From the NCBI RefSeq assembly GCF_002933775.1, contig NZ_BEWV01000206.1, forward strand, positions 80,094 through 144,093: a stretch of DNA of 64,000 bases, given 5' to 3'. Made by a program: the position numbers and the translations under genes. The DNA is from Prevotella sp. MGM1 (GTDB lineage Bacteria > Bacteroidota > Bacteroidia > Bacteroidales > Bacteroidaceae). The notes below the pieces were generated by a model that ran no database searches, was not told the DNA's origin, and saw only the letters and a program-made list of their open reading frames with translations. Shown here piece by piece: positions 9,799 through 20,036 of the stretch (position 1 is its first letter; each line of letters begins with the position of its first letter).

Positions 9799-12369
9799 CT
9801 ATGCATTCGGAAGTTCTATCCATTTAACATAACAGAAGTCTTGGCGATGAGGTAGCTTATCGCACTTTGGATACATTCGAACTGCCGTCTTGAATATTCC
9901 GGCATTATTAGATTCTAATTTTCCTTCAAAAGTATAACAATTACCATCATGCGCAACTACATTAAATGGAATTATATTTGAAATCCGCTCTTCACCGTTC
10001 TTGTCCTGTGTAATAGAAACAAGTTCCAGACCAACAGCATCATCCAGCCCCTGCTCGTCTATAACATATTTCAAAGAGTAGTTTTTACCCATTTCTATGC
10101 CCGTTGACGGTATATCCCACTCAGAAGAAACAACCTTTATTGAGTCCCAACGTTCTGCCACGGCCTCTTTCCATTGAGCAATATCTTTGGCCAAACGATA
10201 ATTATCAGCAGCAAGAGTCTTAAAGCGTATGGCCTCTTTTTCATAGAACTTATCATAATAATCATCAAGTTGCCGCTTCATTGTATAATGAGGTGCTATT
10301 TGGGCAATAGAATTCTTTATCACCTTTATCCAACCCTCGCTAAATCCTTTTTCGTTTTTATTATAATATAGCGGGATTATCTCACGTTCAAGAAGACTAT
10401 AAATTGTTGCCGCATCAAGTTTGTCTTGATAACCTTGGTTCTGATAAGTGCGTTTTTCTGTCAAAGCCCATCCTGCGCCTTCACGATATCCTTCAAGCCA
10501 CCAACCGTCAAGAACAGACAGATTAACGACACCATTCATTTCGGCTTTTTCTCCTGAAGTACCAGATGCTTCAAGCGGACGTGTAGGAGTATTCATCCAA
10601 ATATCGACACCTGAAACCAACCGACGAGCTAATTGGAAATCATAATTTTCAAGGAATATGATTTTTCCTAAAAACTCGGGGCGTTGGCTGATCTCATAAA
10701 TTTTCTTGATTAAACCTTGACCTGCTCCATCTGCCGGATGCGCTTTACCTGAAAACAAGAACTGTACAGGATGTTCCGGATTATTTACAATCTTAGCTAA
10801 ACGGTCAAGATCTGTAAACAACAGATGCGCACGCTTATAAGTTGCAAATCTACGACAGAAACCTATCATCAATGCATTCGGATTAATTTTTTCAAGCAAT
10901 GACACTACACGCGATGGATCTCCTTGGTTTTTAAGCCATGCCTCACGGAATTGCAAGCGGATATAATCAACCAATTTCTGTTTAAGAGCCATACGTGTAT
11001 TCCAAATCTCCTCGTTTGGTACATTATATATGGCCTCCCAAATACTTTGGTTGCTTTGATCACCCATAAATGACTTATCAAAGTACTTAGAGTACAACTG
11101 ACGCCATTCTGTAGCAGTCCAAGTAGGGAAGTGCACACCATTGGTCACATATCCGACATGGTTCTCTTCCGGATAATAACCTTTCCATATCGGTGAAAAC
11201 ATTTTCTGACTCACCCAACCGTGGAGTTTACTTACGCCATTAACTTCTTGGCATGTATTACATGCGAAGACAGACATACAGAATTTTTCTCCATGATCAT
11301 CAGGATTATTACGTCCCATTCCAATAAACTCATCCCAAGTAATGCCCAACTTTGCCGGATATGCTCCCATATACTTACCAAACAATCCCTCATCGAAATA
11401 GTCATGACCCGCCGGAACAGGAGTGTGAACTGTATATAATGAAGAAGCTCTTACAAGCTCCATAGCTTGGTTAAATGTCAAACCGCCATCTATATAATCG
11501 CATAAACGTTGCAAATTACATAAAGCGGCATGTCCCTCATTGCAATGATAAATATCTTTGGTAATACCAAGTTTTTTGAGAGCAAGCACACCTCCGATAC
11601 CAAGAAGTATTTCCTGCTTCAACCGATTCTCCCAATCACCACCATAAAGAGAGTGAGTGATCGGCTTGTCAAATTCTGAATTCATTTCATTATCGGTATC
11701 CAAAAGGTACAATTTTATTCTACCTACATTCACACACCAAACATAGGCATGAACCTGATAATTTGTATAAGGGACATCTACCACCAACGGATTTCCGTCC
11801 TTATCAAGTTGACGAACAATCGGTAATGAATTGAAATTTTGTGACTCATACTTAGCTATCTGCTGGCCATCCATGCTAAGTGACTGTGTGAAATATCCGA
11901 ATCGATATAAAAATCCTACGGCACACATATCAACATTGCTGTCAGAGGCCTCTTTCAGGTAATCTCCAGCCAGCATTCCCAATCCGCCGGAATAAATTTT
12001 CAGGACATGATTTAAACCATATTCCATAGAAAAGTATGCTACGGACGGACGGTTTGCATCCGGTTTCACATCCATGTATTCACGGAACATTGCATACACT
12101 TTATTTATTCTCGCCATGAGAGTTTTATCATTTACAATCTCTTCCTTACGCTCATAGCTAAGTCTTTCCAATAGGAGAACAGGATTGTGGTTTATTTCAT
12201 GATAAAGCTCCGGATCCAAGTCACGGAAAAGATCTCTTGCCTCGTAATTCCATGCCCACCAGACATTATGTGCAATCTCATCCAGACATTTTAATTCTTC
12301 CGGAAGGATTGATTTGACAGTAATCTCCTGCCATTGAGGAGAATTTGCATAATCTGCTTTAATTTTCAT
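9799..12369 (-). CDS. glgP: Alpha-glucan (glycogen/starch) phosphorylase
   Basis: Releases glucose-1-phosphate from glycogen in the cytoplasm. 856 residues, the length of the GT35 subfamily that carries the DUF3417 N-terminal domain (about residues 15-120). The PLP-site region [14 protein letters not shown] lies near residue 600, with the lysine that binds PLP. Many relatives have Met where this has Glu before that [11 protein letters not shown] near 505 is also typical. The C-terminal 100 residues resemble a beta-sandwich extension. ATG at 12369. It lies 13 bp after glgA, so synthesis and breakdown of glycogen share one transcript, as is common in Bacteroidales. Confidence 0.93.
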   Translation of the reverse strand: MKIKADYANSPQWQEITVKSILPEELKCLDEIAHNVWWAWNYEARDLFRDLDPELYHEINHNPVLLLERLSYERKEEIVNDKTLMARINKVYAMFREYMDVKPDANRPSVAYFSMEYGLNHVLKIYSGGLGMLAGDYLKEASDSNVDMCAVGFLYRFGYFTQSLSMDGQQIAKYESQNFNSLPIVRQLDKDGNPLVVDVPYTNYQVHAYVWCVNVGRIKLYLLDTDNEMNSEFDKPITHSLYGGDWENRLKQEILLGIGGVLALKKLGITKDIYHCNEGHAALCNLQRLCDYIDGGLTFNQAMELVRASSLYTVHTPVPAGHDYFDEGLFGKYMGAYPAKLGITWDEFIGMGRNNPDDHGEKFCMSVFACNTCQEVNGVSKLHGWVSQKMFSPIWKGYYPEENHVGYVTNGVHFPTWTATEWRQLYSKYFDKSFMGDQSNQSIWEAIYNVPNEEIWNTRMALKQKLVDYIRLQFREAWLKNQGDPSRVVSLLEKINPNALMIGFCRRFATYKRAHLLFTDLDRLAKIVNNPEHPVQFLFSGKAHPADGAGQGLIKKIYEISQRPEFLGKIIFLENYDFQLARRLVSGVDIWMNTPTRPLEASGTSGEKAEMNGVVNLSVLDGWWLEGYREGAGWALTEKRTYQNQGYQDKLDAATIYSLLEREIIPLYYNKNEKGFSEGWIKVIKNSIAQIAPHYTMKRQLDDYYDKFYEKEAIRFKTLAADNYRLAKDIAQWKEAVAERWDSIKVVSSEWDIPSTGIEMGKNYSLKYVIDEQGLDDAVGLELVSITQDKNGEERISNIIPFNVVAHDGNCYTFEGKLESNNAGIFKTAVRMYPKCDKLPHRQDFCYVKWIELPNA

Positions 12370-12382
12370 AATTATTATATTA

Positions 12383-14050
12383 TTAAATTCTATTTTCTTT
12401 ACGCTGTTCAGCCCTATTCAAAGCTATATTATACGCTTCCATATAGTATTTTATAAATCCACTCCACAGTGCCTTTTTAGATAATTCTTCCGCTCTCTTT
12501 CTTACCTTGTCTACATCTTGCTTTGTAAATTTTGAAAACTCTGTTACGGTATCTTTGATGGCATCGGCTACTTCTGAATAATTGTAATCTGTACGATGAA
12601 CCACCTTTACTCCGTCTTCAATATCACTATATCCTCCTTTCACTGAATTTACCCATAAGCCAAATCCTGCCAAATCGGTAGTAATGCAAGGAACTTTAAA
12701 TGCAATAGACTCCAATGGAGTATATCCCCATGGTTCATAATATGATGGATAAATGCACAAATCATTACCTAATACAATATCATAATATGACATATTGAGA
12801 ACACCGTCATTTCCATCCAAATAACATGGCAGAAATATAACCTTGACTTTATCATTCTTATGATTATGCATATCAAAATACTTCATCATCCCCAAAGTAT
12901 TATCATGGCTCATTTCATGCAGCCAATGGGTTATCTGGGGAACTTCAAGTGGTGTATCAAAACTTTTTCCACTTTTAATACGCTCAATCAAATCTTGTCG
13001 CGGCTCACCTACCCAACCTGGTACCTCTATAAAAGCCAGAACATTACGATTTAAATCCTTGCAGCGTAACAGTCTGTTCATCGATTCTATATATACATCG
13101 ATACCTTTATTTCTAAATTCATAACGCCCGCTTGTAGATATAATCATTGTTTCATCATCAAGATTATCTCCTAGCAGAGCATTTGCCAAATCAAGCAGTT
13201 TCTTTCTTGCAGCCTTACGTTTTTTGGCAAATACAGTCGGTTGGGGAACGAAGCTATTATCAAATCCATTCGGAAGAACCACATCAACCTCTTTGTCCAA
13301 TAATTCCCTACATTCATTTGCCGTAATCTCGCTGACAGTTGTAAAACAGTCCACATTAAATGCAGTCTGTTTTTCTATGGAATGCTTACTCTGCATATTC
13401 AACTCACCGGCCATCTGATCTCCGTTATATGCAAACAGATAATCATAAAGAGGCTTCATATTTCCGGCTATACTTCGTCCGATACTTGTGGCATGTGTGG
13501 TAAATACAGTCCCTATCTGAGGCAACTTATTATTTATATACAATAACCCCAAGCCTGTCATCCATTCATTTCCATGATATATGACCCGTTTGTCAGGAGC
13601 TATATTGTCATTATAGAAACTCTCTACAACCAAAGCTGCCGCATACGAAAACATCGAGGCTTCATCATAATCACCATAGGAGTGTAAACTATCTACTTGA
13701 TATTTGTCCCACAACCAAGTATAAATCGTATTTTTCTTTTCAAAAAAAGGTTTAAAATCAACAAGTATTGCAATTGGCTCACCAGGGATTGTCCAACGCC
13801 CTATCCTAACATTTAACCCTTCTGCCTCAGCCTTCTTTTTCCATGAGCAGAACAATTCTTTATCTTCTTTAAAATAAGGGCTTTCATTTTCCTGCCAAAA
13901 ATCAGGACCTATAAATATTATCCTGTCATGCAACATGTCCTGTAATGTCTTTGCGCGTGTGGAAAGAACTGTATAGATACCACCGACCTTATTACATACC
14001 TCCCAACTTGATTCAAAGATATAGTCCGGATTTGATATATTTTTTACCAT
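12383..14050 (-). CDS. glgA: Glycogen synthase, GT3-type
   Basis: Builds alpha-1,4-glucan from a nucleotide sugar. 555 residues from the ATG at 14050. Motifs: [13 protein letters not shown] near residue 15 (sugar-nucleotide binding loop), His-Gly-Asn-Glu-Trp near 157, Thr-Thr-His-Ala-Thr near 182, Leu-Pro-Asn-Gly-Phe-Asp near 265, and [11 protein letters not shown] near 440 with the C-terminal catalytic Glu. The motif set matches the eukaryote-like GT3 form used by Bacteroidetes rather than the ADP-glucose GT5 form. An upstream in-frame TTG at 14074 lies inside the promoter -7 box, so the downstream ATG is the start. First gene of the glgA-glgP operon. Confidence 0.93.
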   Translation of the reverse strand: MVKNISNPDYIFESSWEVCNKVGGIYTVLSTRAKTLQDMLHDRIIFIGPDFWQENESPYFKEDKELFCSWKKKAEAEGLNVRIGRWTIPGEPIAILVDFKPFFEKKNTIYTWLWDKYQVDSLHSYGDYDEASMFSYAAALVVESFYNDNIAPDKRVIYHGNEWMTGLGLLYINNKLPQIGTVFTTHATSIGRSIAGNMKPLYDYLFAYNGDQMAGELNMQSKHSIEKQTAFNVDCFTTVSEITANECRELLDKEVDVVLPNGFDNSFVPQPTVFAKKRKAARKKLLDLANALLGDNLDDETMIISTSGRYEFRNKGIDVYIESMNRLLRCKDLNRNVLAFIEVPGWVGEPRQDLIERIKSGKSFDTPLEVPQITHWLHEMSHDNTLGMMKYFDMHNHKNDKVKVIFLPCYLDGNDGVLNMSYYDIVLGNDLCIYPSYYEPWGYTPLESIAFKVPCITTDLAGFGLWVNSVKGGYSDIEDGVKVVHRTDYNYSEVADAIKDTVTEFSKFTKQDVDKVRKRAEELSKKALWSGFIKYYMEAYNIALNRAEQRKENRI

Positions 14051-14071
14051 ATTAAATCTAATATATGGCAG

Positions 14072-14079
14072 CAAAGTTA
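14072..14079 (-). promoter_or_regulatory. -7 box for glgA-glgP
   Basis: Reads TAACTTTG on the minus strand, an exact TAnnTTTG match, 21 bp before the glgA ATG at 14050. No convincing -33 TTTG. Its position rules out the TTG start at 14074. Confidence 0.55.
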
Positions 14080-14154
14080 CACATTATTTTACATAATTCC
14101 GATAAATGAACATATAAATTTCAAAAAAACACCAATTTAATGATTTATATTTAG

Positions 14155-14162
14155 TAATTTTG
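14155..14162 (+). promoter_or_regulatory. -7 box for the small secreted protein gene
   Basis: TAATTTTG matches TAnnTTTG, 25 bp before the ATG at 14188. The -33 element is weak. Confidence 0.5.
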
Positions 14163-14187
14163 TTTTCTAATCAATATAGAAGCAGTT

Positions 14188-14613
14188 ATGAAAAGATGTA
14201 TTTGGCTTGTATCATTGTTAATCGCCTCAAACATTGGGATTTGCGCTCAAAACAAAACAAGCAACTTCGAAGGATATTTTTTTAATGATGAGTATAATGT
14301 ATACATACGAATGAATCTTCATTCAAACAATATAATTGTACCCGGACATGAAATGTTCGGACGTTTACCAGGATATTTGGGAAAGAAAAACAACAACTTC
14401 TTTTGGCTTATAACATCCGGAAAAATAATCGAATGTGATAAATCGGAATTTGATCTTGTCAACGATTACGGGAGTGAGGATTTAAAAGTATCTTTCATCA
14501 AAAAAAATGACAGTATATATATTCTGAGGCAGGAAAGCGGCAACTCTCTTAAAGTGCCTAATAATAGAAAATGGCAGAAACTGCCAAAAGAAATGGAGTT
14601 TAAAAAGAAGTGA
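14188..14613 (+). CDS. Small secreted protein, function unknown
   Basis: 141 residues. A signal peptide covers residues 1-20 (Lys-Arg, a hydrophobic core, cleavage after Cys-Ala), so the mature protein of about 120 residues is periplasmic or outer-membrane-facing. No lipobox Cys follows the usual Leu-x-Ala/Gly pattern, so it is probably not a lipoprotein. The mature part alternates polar and aromatic residues and contains Pro-Gly-His-Glu-Met-Phe-Gly near 51-57; the C-terminus is lysine-rich. I recognise no family. It has its own promoter motif and terminator, so it is a stand-alone unit between glgA and the PBP gene. Confidence 0.72.
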   Translation: MKRCIWLVSLLIASNIGICAQNKTSNFEGYFFNDEYNVYIRMNLHSNNIIVPGHEMFGRLPGYLGKKNNNFFWLITSGKIIECDKSEFDLVNDYGSEDLKVSFIKKNDSIYILRQESGNSLKVPNNRKWQKLPKEMEFKKK

Positions 14614-14635
14614 CGGTTTGGAAAAACCGTCACTT
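14608..14635. terminator. Bidirectional terminator after the small secreted protein and PBP1A genes
   Basis: 12-bp perfect stem (14608-14619 with 14624-14635; AAGTGACGGTTT and its complement), loop GGAA, followed by T-rich sequence. It includes the TGA of the plus-strand gene and ends three bases before the minus-strand stop. Confidence 0.85.
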
Positions 14636-14637
14636 TC

Positions 14638-16956
14638 TCATTCATAAATTTCTTCTATATCATTATCGTCGATAAGACTTTCATCCACAAATGATTCGCA
14701 AGGATTATAGCCTTCAGGCATATCAAATCTGTCCCGTTCACTATATTCCAAATTCGGATTTGCCAAAACACGTTTCATATAATAGGCGAATATTGGTAGG
14801 GCCATTGTCGCTCCCTGCCCCATCCGCATTGAATCAAAATGGATATCCCTATCGTCTCCTCCAACCCAGACACCACTTACAAGCGTAGGCGTGAAGCCTA
14901 TAAACCAAGCATCACTATTGTTGTTCGTCGTACCGGTTTTTCCGGCAAGCTCACCTTTAAGATTATATTTAAACCTAAGGCGTCCAGCCGTACCTCCATC
15001 AACAACACCTTTAAGCATATATACCATCATACGTGCGCTTTCCGTACTTATAACCTCACTCATACGAGGCTGAAACGTCGCAATGACATTACCATTATTG
15101 TCCTCGATCTTTGTTACAAAAAGCGGTTCACAGCGTATTCCGTTGTTCGCAAATGCCGTATATGCACTAACCATCTCTGCCACAGATACATCACACGGGC
15201 CGAGACACAACGACATAGACGGATGGATATCAGGATTTTTAATACCATATTCATGCAACAACGCTACAAAAGCCTGAGGGTTCAACTTACTCATCAGATA
15301 TGCCGATATCCAGTTGTTCGATTGTGCCAATCCCCATTTCAACGGAACCATTTGGCCATATCTGCTATGACTTGAATTGCGTGGAGTCCACGGCCTGCCT
15401 GCCACGATATACGTCTGTTGCACATTGGGAGCCATATCACATGGTGACATTCCGTTTTCCATTGCAAGAGAGTAAAGAAACGGTTTAATAGTTGAACCGA
15501 CCTGACGACGTCCGTCTGTGCACATATCATAATTAAAATGCATGAAATCCAAGCCTCCGACATAAGCTTTCACCGCACCGTTCTGCGGACTCATACTCAT
15601 GAAGCCGCAACGCAGGAATGACTTGTAATACTTTATCGAGTCAAGAGGCGTCATGGTTGTATCCACTTCACCATGATATGTAAATATCGGCATTTCGGTC
15701 GGAGTATTGAATGCTTTTATTATCTCATCTTCCGACGCTCCGGACGACTTCATTTCATGGTATCTATCACTCTGTCTGACAGAACGCATCAATATTTGCC
15801 GCACCTGTTTGCTTGTCAGTTTACCGGAAAAAGGAGCGTTGGATTTTCCTTTGTTCTCACGGTTGAAAGCCGGTTGCAAGAATTTAACCACATGATCTCT
15901 TGTCGCTTGTTCTGCATATTGCTGCATACGCGAGTCTATCGTTGTATAAACCTTCAACCCGTCTGCATATACATTGTACGGTTCACCGTTCTTTTTAAAG
16001 TTCTTATTGCACCAACCATACAAAGGATCGTTCTCCCAATTAATGGAATCCTGATAATACTTTATCTTGTTCCATTCAGTATAATTATTCCGCTCCGGTT
16101 TTTTGGCCATCATGTATCTACGCAAAAAATCACGGAAATACGCGGCTATACCATCTTTATGATCAGCAACATGGAAATTCAGTTTCAATGGTTCCGCTGA
16201 ATACTTATCATATAACTCCCGGCTCAAATACCCGGCTTTCACCATTTGCATCAACACAACATTACGTCTTTCACGACATCTTTCCGGATTACGTACCGGA
16301 TTAAAATAAGACGGATTCTTGCAAAGTCCTATGAGCATTGCCGATTCCGGAATATTAAGTTTCGACGGTTCCTTGTTAAAATATGTATTTGCGGCAGTTT
16401 TAATTCCAACTGCATTATGCAAAAAATCAAAGTAATTAAGATATAAAGCGATTATCTCATCTTTGGTGTAATTACGCTCCAACTGTACTGCAATAACCCA
16501 TTCTATCGGTTTCTGCATTAATCTCTCCATCACGGTATGAGCCTTTGCCGAGTACAGTTGCTTGGCCAGCTGTTGGGTTATGGTAGAACCGCCACCGGCA
16601 CTCTTCTGCCCCATCACTCCCCGTTTGACCACTGCACGCACAAGTGCATAAAAATCAATTCCCGAATGTTCATAGAATCTTATATCCTCAGTTGCCACAA
16701 GTGCCTCCACAAGCGAGGACGGCAACTGGGAATAATCTATACATATCCTATTCTCCTTATTATAATTCCATGTTCCCATTATTTTGCCATCCGCCGAATA
16801 CACCTGCGTGGCAAATCTGTTTATGGGATTCTGCAAATCTTCTATAGGCGGCATATAGCCAATCATCCCCTTTGATATTGCCCAGAAAGCCAATGCTCCC
16901 ACCAGTAATGTGACAATCAGTAATATCCAAAGGAAACGAACAAAAACTTTTCTCAT
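14638..16956 (-). CDS. mrcA: Class A penicillin-binding protein 1A (glycosyltransferase/transpeptidase)
   Basis: Polymerises and cross-links peptidoglycan. 772 residues, anchored by one N-terminal helix (about 8-28). The GT51 domain carries Glu-Asp-x-Arg-Phe-Tyr-Glu-His from Glu91, and Gly-Gly-Ser-Thr-Ile-Thr-Gln-Gln-Leu-Ala-Lys near 122. The transpeptidase has the SxxK motif in Gly-Ser-Thr-Ile-Lys-Pro-Phe near 485, SxN in Ser-Asn-Asn-Trp near 545 and Lys-Thr-Gly-Thr-Thr near 675. The C-terminal tail is acidic (Glu/Asp rich), unlike the basic or Gly-rich tails of many PBP1A proteins. ATG at 16956. Monocistronic between the pyrB promoter region and a shared terminator. This stretch is visibly more GC-rich than 1.5-9.7 kb. 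Confidence 0.95.
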   Translation of the reverse strand: MRKVFVRFLWILLIVTLLVGALAFWAISKGMIGYMPPIEDLQNPINRFATQVYSADGKIMGTWNYNKENRICIDYSQLPSSLVEALVATEDIRFYEHSGIDFYALVRAVVKRGVMGQKSAGGGSTITQQLAKQLYSAKAHTVMERLMQKPIEWVIAVQLERNYTKDEIIALYLNYFDFLHNAVGIKTAANTYFNKEPSKLNIPESAMLIGLCKNPSYFNPVRNPERCRERRNVVLMQMVKAGYLSRELYDKYSAEPLKLNFHVADHKDGIAAYFRDFLRRYMMAKKPERNNYTEWNKIKYYQDSINWENDPLYGWCNKNFKKNGEPYNVYADGLKVYTTIDSRMQQYAEQATRDHVVKFLQPAFNRENKGKSNAPFSGKLTSKQVRQILMRSVRQSDRYHEMKSSGASEDEIIKAFNTPTEMPIFTYHGEVDTTMTPLDSIKYYKSFLRCGFMSMSPQNGAVKAYVGGLDFMHFNYDMCTDGRRQVGSTIKPFLYSLAMENGMSPCDMAPNVQQTYIVAGRPWTPRNSSHSRYGQMVPLKWGLAQSNNWISAYLMSKLNPQAFVALLHEYGIKNPDIHPSMSLCLGPCDVSVAEMVSAYTAFANNGIRCEPLFVTKIEDNNGNVIATFQPRMSEVISTESARMMVYMLKGVVDGGTAGRLRFKYNLKGELAGKTGTTNNNSDAWFIGFTPTLVSGVWVGGDDRDIHFDSMRMGQGATMALPIFAYYMKRVLANPNLEYSERDRFDMPEGYNPCESFVDESLIDDNDIEEIYE

Positions 16957-17121
16957 ATCAAGAATTATTCATCCGACAATGTCTGTTGTATCAGATGCAA
17001 AAATACTTATTTTCGTTTAGAATAAAAAAAATATAGTCGATTTTCTCTCCAATCGCTATTAATAAATCGGAAATAATATGTAACTTAGCACTCAAAATCA
17101 GAAAACAAATAACAAAAATGG

Positions 17122-18069
17122 ATGGAAATGCATAATTTTGTGACAATCGCAGACATCACGAAAGAGAAGATTCTCTATATGATAGAGATGGCTCAGGAGT
17201 TTGAGAAACACCCAAACAGAGAGATTTTAAAAGGTAAGGTCATTGCCACGTTGTTTTTTGAGCCGTCAACGCGTACCCGTCTTAGTTTCGAGACTGCCGC
17301 AAACAGGCTCGGCGCACGTGTAATAGGTTTTGCTGACCCTAAAATAACAAGCGGTACAAAAGGGGAAACACTTAAGGACACTATATTGATGGTATCCAAT
17401 TATGCGGATACCATCGTCATGCGACATTATATAGAAGGCGCGGCACAGTATGCAAGCGAAGTTTCTCCAGTTCCAATCGTAAACGCTGGAGACGGAGCAC
17501 ATCAACATCCTTCACAATGTATGCTCGACCTTTATTCCATATATAAGACACAAGGGACATTGGAAAACCTGAACATATATCTGGTCGGCGACTTGAAATA
17601 TGGCCGTACTGTGCATTCTTTGATTATGGCTATGCGCCATTTTAATCCCACATTCCATTTTGTGGCTCCCAAAGAATTATCCATGCCCAATGAATATAAG
17701 ATTTATTGTAAGGAGCATGGCATAAAATACCAGGAGCATACTGCATTTAATGAGAATGTTATTGCCGATGCCGACATATTGTATATGACACGTGTACAAA
17801 AGGAGCGGTTCTCAGACCTCATGGAGTATGAACGTGTGAAGAACATATATATATTGAAAAATGACATGTTGGCAAACGCAAAACCCAATATGAAGATATT
17901 GCATCCTCTGCCCCGTGTCAATGAGATTGCTTATGATGTGGACGATAATCCCCATGCTTATTATATACAGCAGGCCGGCAATGGTCTTTTCGCCCGTGAG
18001 GCAATATTCTGTGATGTACTTGGAATTACTTTGGACGAAGTGAAAAACGATAAAACCATAATCAGATAG
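17122..18069 (+). CDS. pyrB: Aspartate carbamoyltransferase catalytic chain
   Basis: Joins carbamoyl phosphate and aspartate in the first committed step of pyrimidine synthesis. 315 residues. The carbamoyl-phosphate loop is Phe-Phe-Glu-Pro-Ser-Thr-Arg-Thr-Arg at about 47-55, with Lys-Gly-Glu-Thr near 81. His-Pro-Ser-Gln near 130 and Pro-Leu-Pro-Arg near 263 complete the active site. The ATG at 17122 gives the usual N-terminus; an ATG at 17128 is also possible. A degenerate -7 box lies near 17081. The regulatory-chain gene follows after 3 bp, so the product is an allosteric PyrBI holoenzyme. Confidence 0.96.
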   Translation: MEMHNFVTIADITKEKILYMIEMAQEFEKHPNREILKGKVIATLFFEPSTRTRLSFETAANRLGARVIGFADPKITSGTKGETLKDTILMVSNYADTIVMRHYIEGAAQYASEVSPVPIVNAGDGAHQHPSQCMLDLYSIYKTQGTLENLNIYLVGDLKYGRTVHSLIMAMRHFNPTFHFVAPKELSMPNEYKIYCKEHGIKYQEHTAFNENVIADADILYMTRVQKERFSDLMEYERVKNIYILKNDMLANAKPNMKILHPLPRVNEIAYDVDDNPHAYYIQQAGNGLFAREAIFCDVLGITLDEVKNDKTIIR

Positions 18070-18072
18070 ATC

Positions 18073-18528
18073 ATGAACAAAAATGAAATGTTGGTTGCCG
18101 CAATAAAGAACGGCACCGTAATCGATCATATCCCGACGGAGAAGACATATCAAGTCGTAAACCTGCTCGGACTTGAAAATCTGTCGACACCGGTTACCAT
18201 CGGATATAATTACAGGTCTAAAAAACTCAAACGAAAAGGCATAATAAAAGCCGAAGACAAGTTTTTCACAGATGAGGAAATTTCACGCTTATCCGTTGTA
18301 GCGCCTAACATTGTTCTCAATATAATAAAAGATTATGAGGTGGTGGCGAAGAAACCGGTTGTCACTCCGAACGATTTATCGGGAATAGTGAAATGTAACA
18401 ATCCAAAATGCATAACAAATAATGAGCCTATGCGGACACTTTTCCATGTGACAGATAAGGAAAACGGAATATTGAAATGCCATTATTGTGAGAAAGAACA
18501 GAATATAGATAAGGTGGAATTAGTATAA
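18073..18528 (+). CDS. pyrI: Aspartate carbamoyltransferase regulatory chain
   Basis: Binds nucleotide effectors and assembles PyrB trimers. 151 residues: nucleotide-binding domain about 1-98, then a zinc domain with cysteines at 108, 113, 136 and 139. That is the C-x4-C ... C-x2-C pattern of PyrI, all four present. It follows pyrB by 3 bp and its stop lies inside the loop of a terminator hairpin. Confidence 0.96.
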   Translation: MNKNEMLVAAIKNGTVIDHIPTEKTYQVVNLLGLENLSTPVTIGYNYRSKKLKRKGIIKAEDKFFTDEEISRLSVVAPNIVLNIIKDYEVVAKKPVVTPNDLSGIVKCNNPKCITNNEPMRTLFHVTDKENGILKCHYCEKEQNIDKVELV

Positions 18529-18540
18529 ATTCCACCTTAT
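18509..18540 (+). terminator. Terminator of pyrBI
   Basis: 13-bp perfect stem (18509-18521 with 18528-18540) and 6-nt loop, followed by TTATT. It begins inside the last codons of pyrI. Confidence 0.82.
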
Positions 18541-18567
18541 TTATTACGTAAATTAAGAAATAATAAG

Positions 18568-18575
18568 TACTTTTG
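18568..18575 (+). promoter_or_regulatory. -7 box for glyA
   Basis: TACTTTTG matches TAnnTTTG, about 50 bp before the glyA ATG. No clear -33. Confidence 0.5.
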
Positions 18576-18625
18576 CAATGCCTAAGTATCAGGGCTCAAA
18601 CATTTAAACATAATATTTTGTAACA

Positions 18626-19906
18626 ATGAAAAGAGATCAAGAGATTTTTGACCTTATCGAGAAAGAACACCAGCGACAGCTTAAAGGCATGGAGCTTATT
18701 GCGTCGGAGAATTTCGTTAGTGACGAGGTAATGGAAGCCATGGGCTCTTACCTTACCAACAAGTATGCCGAAGGTTACCCCGGAAAACGCTATTACGGCG
18801 GATGCGGTGTGGTTGATCAAGTTGAACAACTGGCTATTGACAGGGTTAAAGAACTCTTTGGAGCTGAATATGCCAACGTACAGCCACACTCAGGCGCGCA
18901 AGCTAACGCAGCCGTACTGCTCGCTGTACTTAATCCAGGAGACACGTTCATGGGCTTGAATCTGGCACATGGCGGACACTTGTCTCATGGTTCATTGGTG
19001 AACACTTCAGGTATTCTATATAAGGCTATCGGTTACGACCTCGATCAACAGACTGGGCGTGTAGACTATGATCAGATGGAGAAACTGGCATTGGAGCATA
19101 AGCCCAAACTGATTATTGGCGGTGGTTCGGCTTACAGCCGTGAATGGGACTATAAACGCATGCGTGAAATTGCCGACAAGACCGGAGCATTGTTAATGAT
19201 TGACATGGCCCACCCTGCCGGACTTATTGCCGCCGGAATGCTTGACAACCCTGTTAAATACGCGCATATAGTTACGTCTACAACACACAAGACACTGCGA
19301 GGACCTCGTGGAGGTATCATTCTCATGGGTAAGGACTTCGAAAATCCATGGGGACTAACCACCCCTAAAGGTGCGGTAAAGATGATGAGCCAATTGCTCA
19401 ATTCTGCAGTTTTCCCGGGACAGCAAGGAGGTCCGTTGGAGCATGTCATCGCAGCAAAAGCAGTTGCATTTGGTGAAGCTCTGCAACCGGAATTCAAGGA
19501 ATGGGCGAAGCAGGTTCAGAAGAATGCCAAAGTATTGGCAGACGAGTTGATTAAACGCGGATTTACAATTGTAAGCGGTGGTACAGACAATCATTCTATG
19601 CTTGTCGACTTACGCTCCAAATATCCGGAACTCACAGGTAAAGTTGCCGAGAACGCACTTGTTGCGGCCGACATAACTGTAAACAAGAACATGGTTCCAT
19701 TCGACAGCCGCAGTGCTTTCCTGACAAGCGGTATACGTCTCGGAACTCCTGCTATTACAACCCGCGGGGCAAAAGAAGATATGATGGTTCTGATTGCCGG
19801 CTTGATCGAAGAAGTACTCAACGATCCTGAAAACGAAGAGGTTATCGCAAGAGTTAGAAGCAAGGTAAACGAAACAATGAAAAACTATCCTTTGTTTGCA
19901 TACTAA
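18626..19906 (+). CDS. glyA: Serine hydroxymethyltransferase
   Basis: PLP enzyme that interconverts serine and glycine and feeds one-carbon units into folate. 426 residues, normal length. Glu-Leu-Ile-Ala-Ser-Glu-Asn lies near residue 26, [12 protein letters not shown] near 50, and the PLP lysine is Lys222 in [11 protein letters not shown]. Monocistronic, with its own -7 box and terminator. Confidence 0.97.
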   Translation: MKRDQEIFDLIEKEHQRQLKGMELIASENFVSDEVMEAMGSYLTNKYAEGYPGKRYYGGCGVVDQVEQLAIDRVKELFGAEYANVQPHSGAQANAAVLLAVLNPGDTFMGLNLAHGGHLSHGSLVNTSGILYKAIGYDLDQQTGRVDYDQMEKLALEHKPKLIIGGGSAYSREWDYKRMREIADKTGALLMIDMAHPAGLIAAGMLDNPVKYAHIVTSTTHKTLRGPRGGIILMGKDFENPWGLTTPKGAVKMMSQLLNSAVFPGQQGGPLEHVIAAKAVAFGEALQPEFKEWAKQVQKNAKVLADELIKRGFTIVSGGTDNHSMLVDLRSKYPELTGKVAENALVAADITVNKNMVPFDSRSAFLTSGIRLGTPAITTRGAKEDMMVLIAGLIEEVLNDPENEEVIARVRSKVNETMKNYPLFAY

Positions 19907-19929
19907 AACTTTTTATCATATTTATAATG

Positions 19930-19967
19930 GCGGGGTGTCAGGAAATTTATTTTTTCCGGCTTCCCGC
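19930..19967 (+). terminator. Terminator of glyA
   Basis: Imperfect GC-rich stem (GCGGG ... CCCGC outer arms, GGAAA ... TTTCC inner arms) followed by TTTTTATTTATT. Confidence 0.78.
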
Positions 19968-20036
19968 TTTTTATTTATTATAAAATGATGAAAAACCTAA
20001 TATGATTTTATCAAATAATCTGACAAAATGCGTATA

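Noticed and set aside
14051..14074. TTG start of glycogen synthase at 14074
   Set aside because: The codon lies inside the TAACTTTG promoter box, so it would not be in the transcript.
14839..15375. 178-codon frame opposite the PBP1A gene
   Set aside because: Shadow of the transpeptidase domain; no promoter, no recognisable domain.
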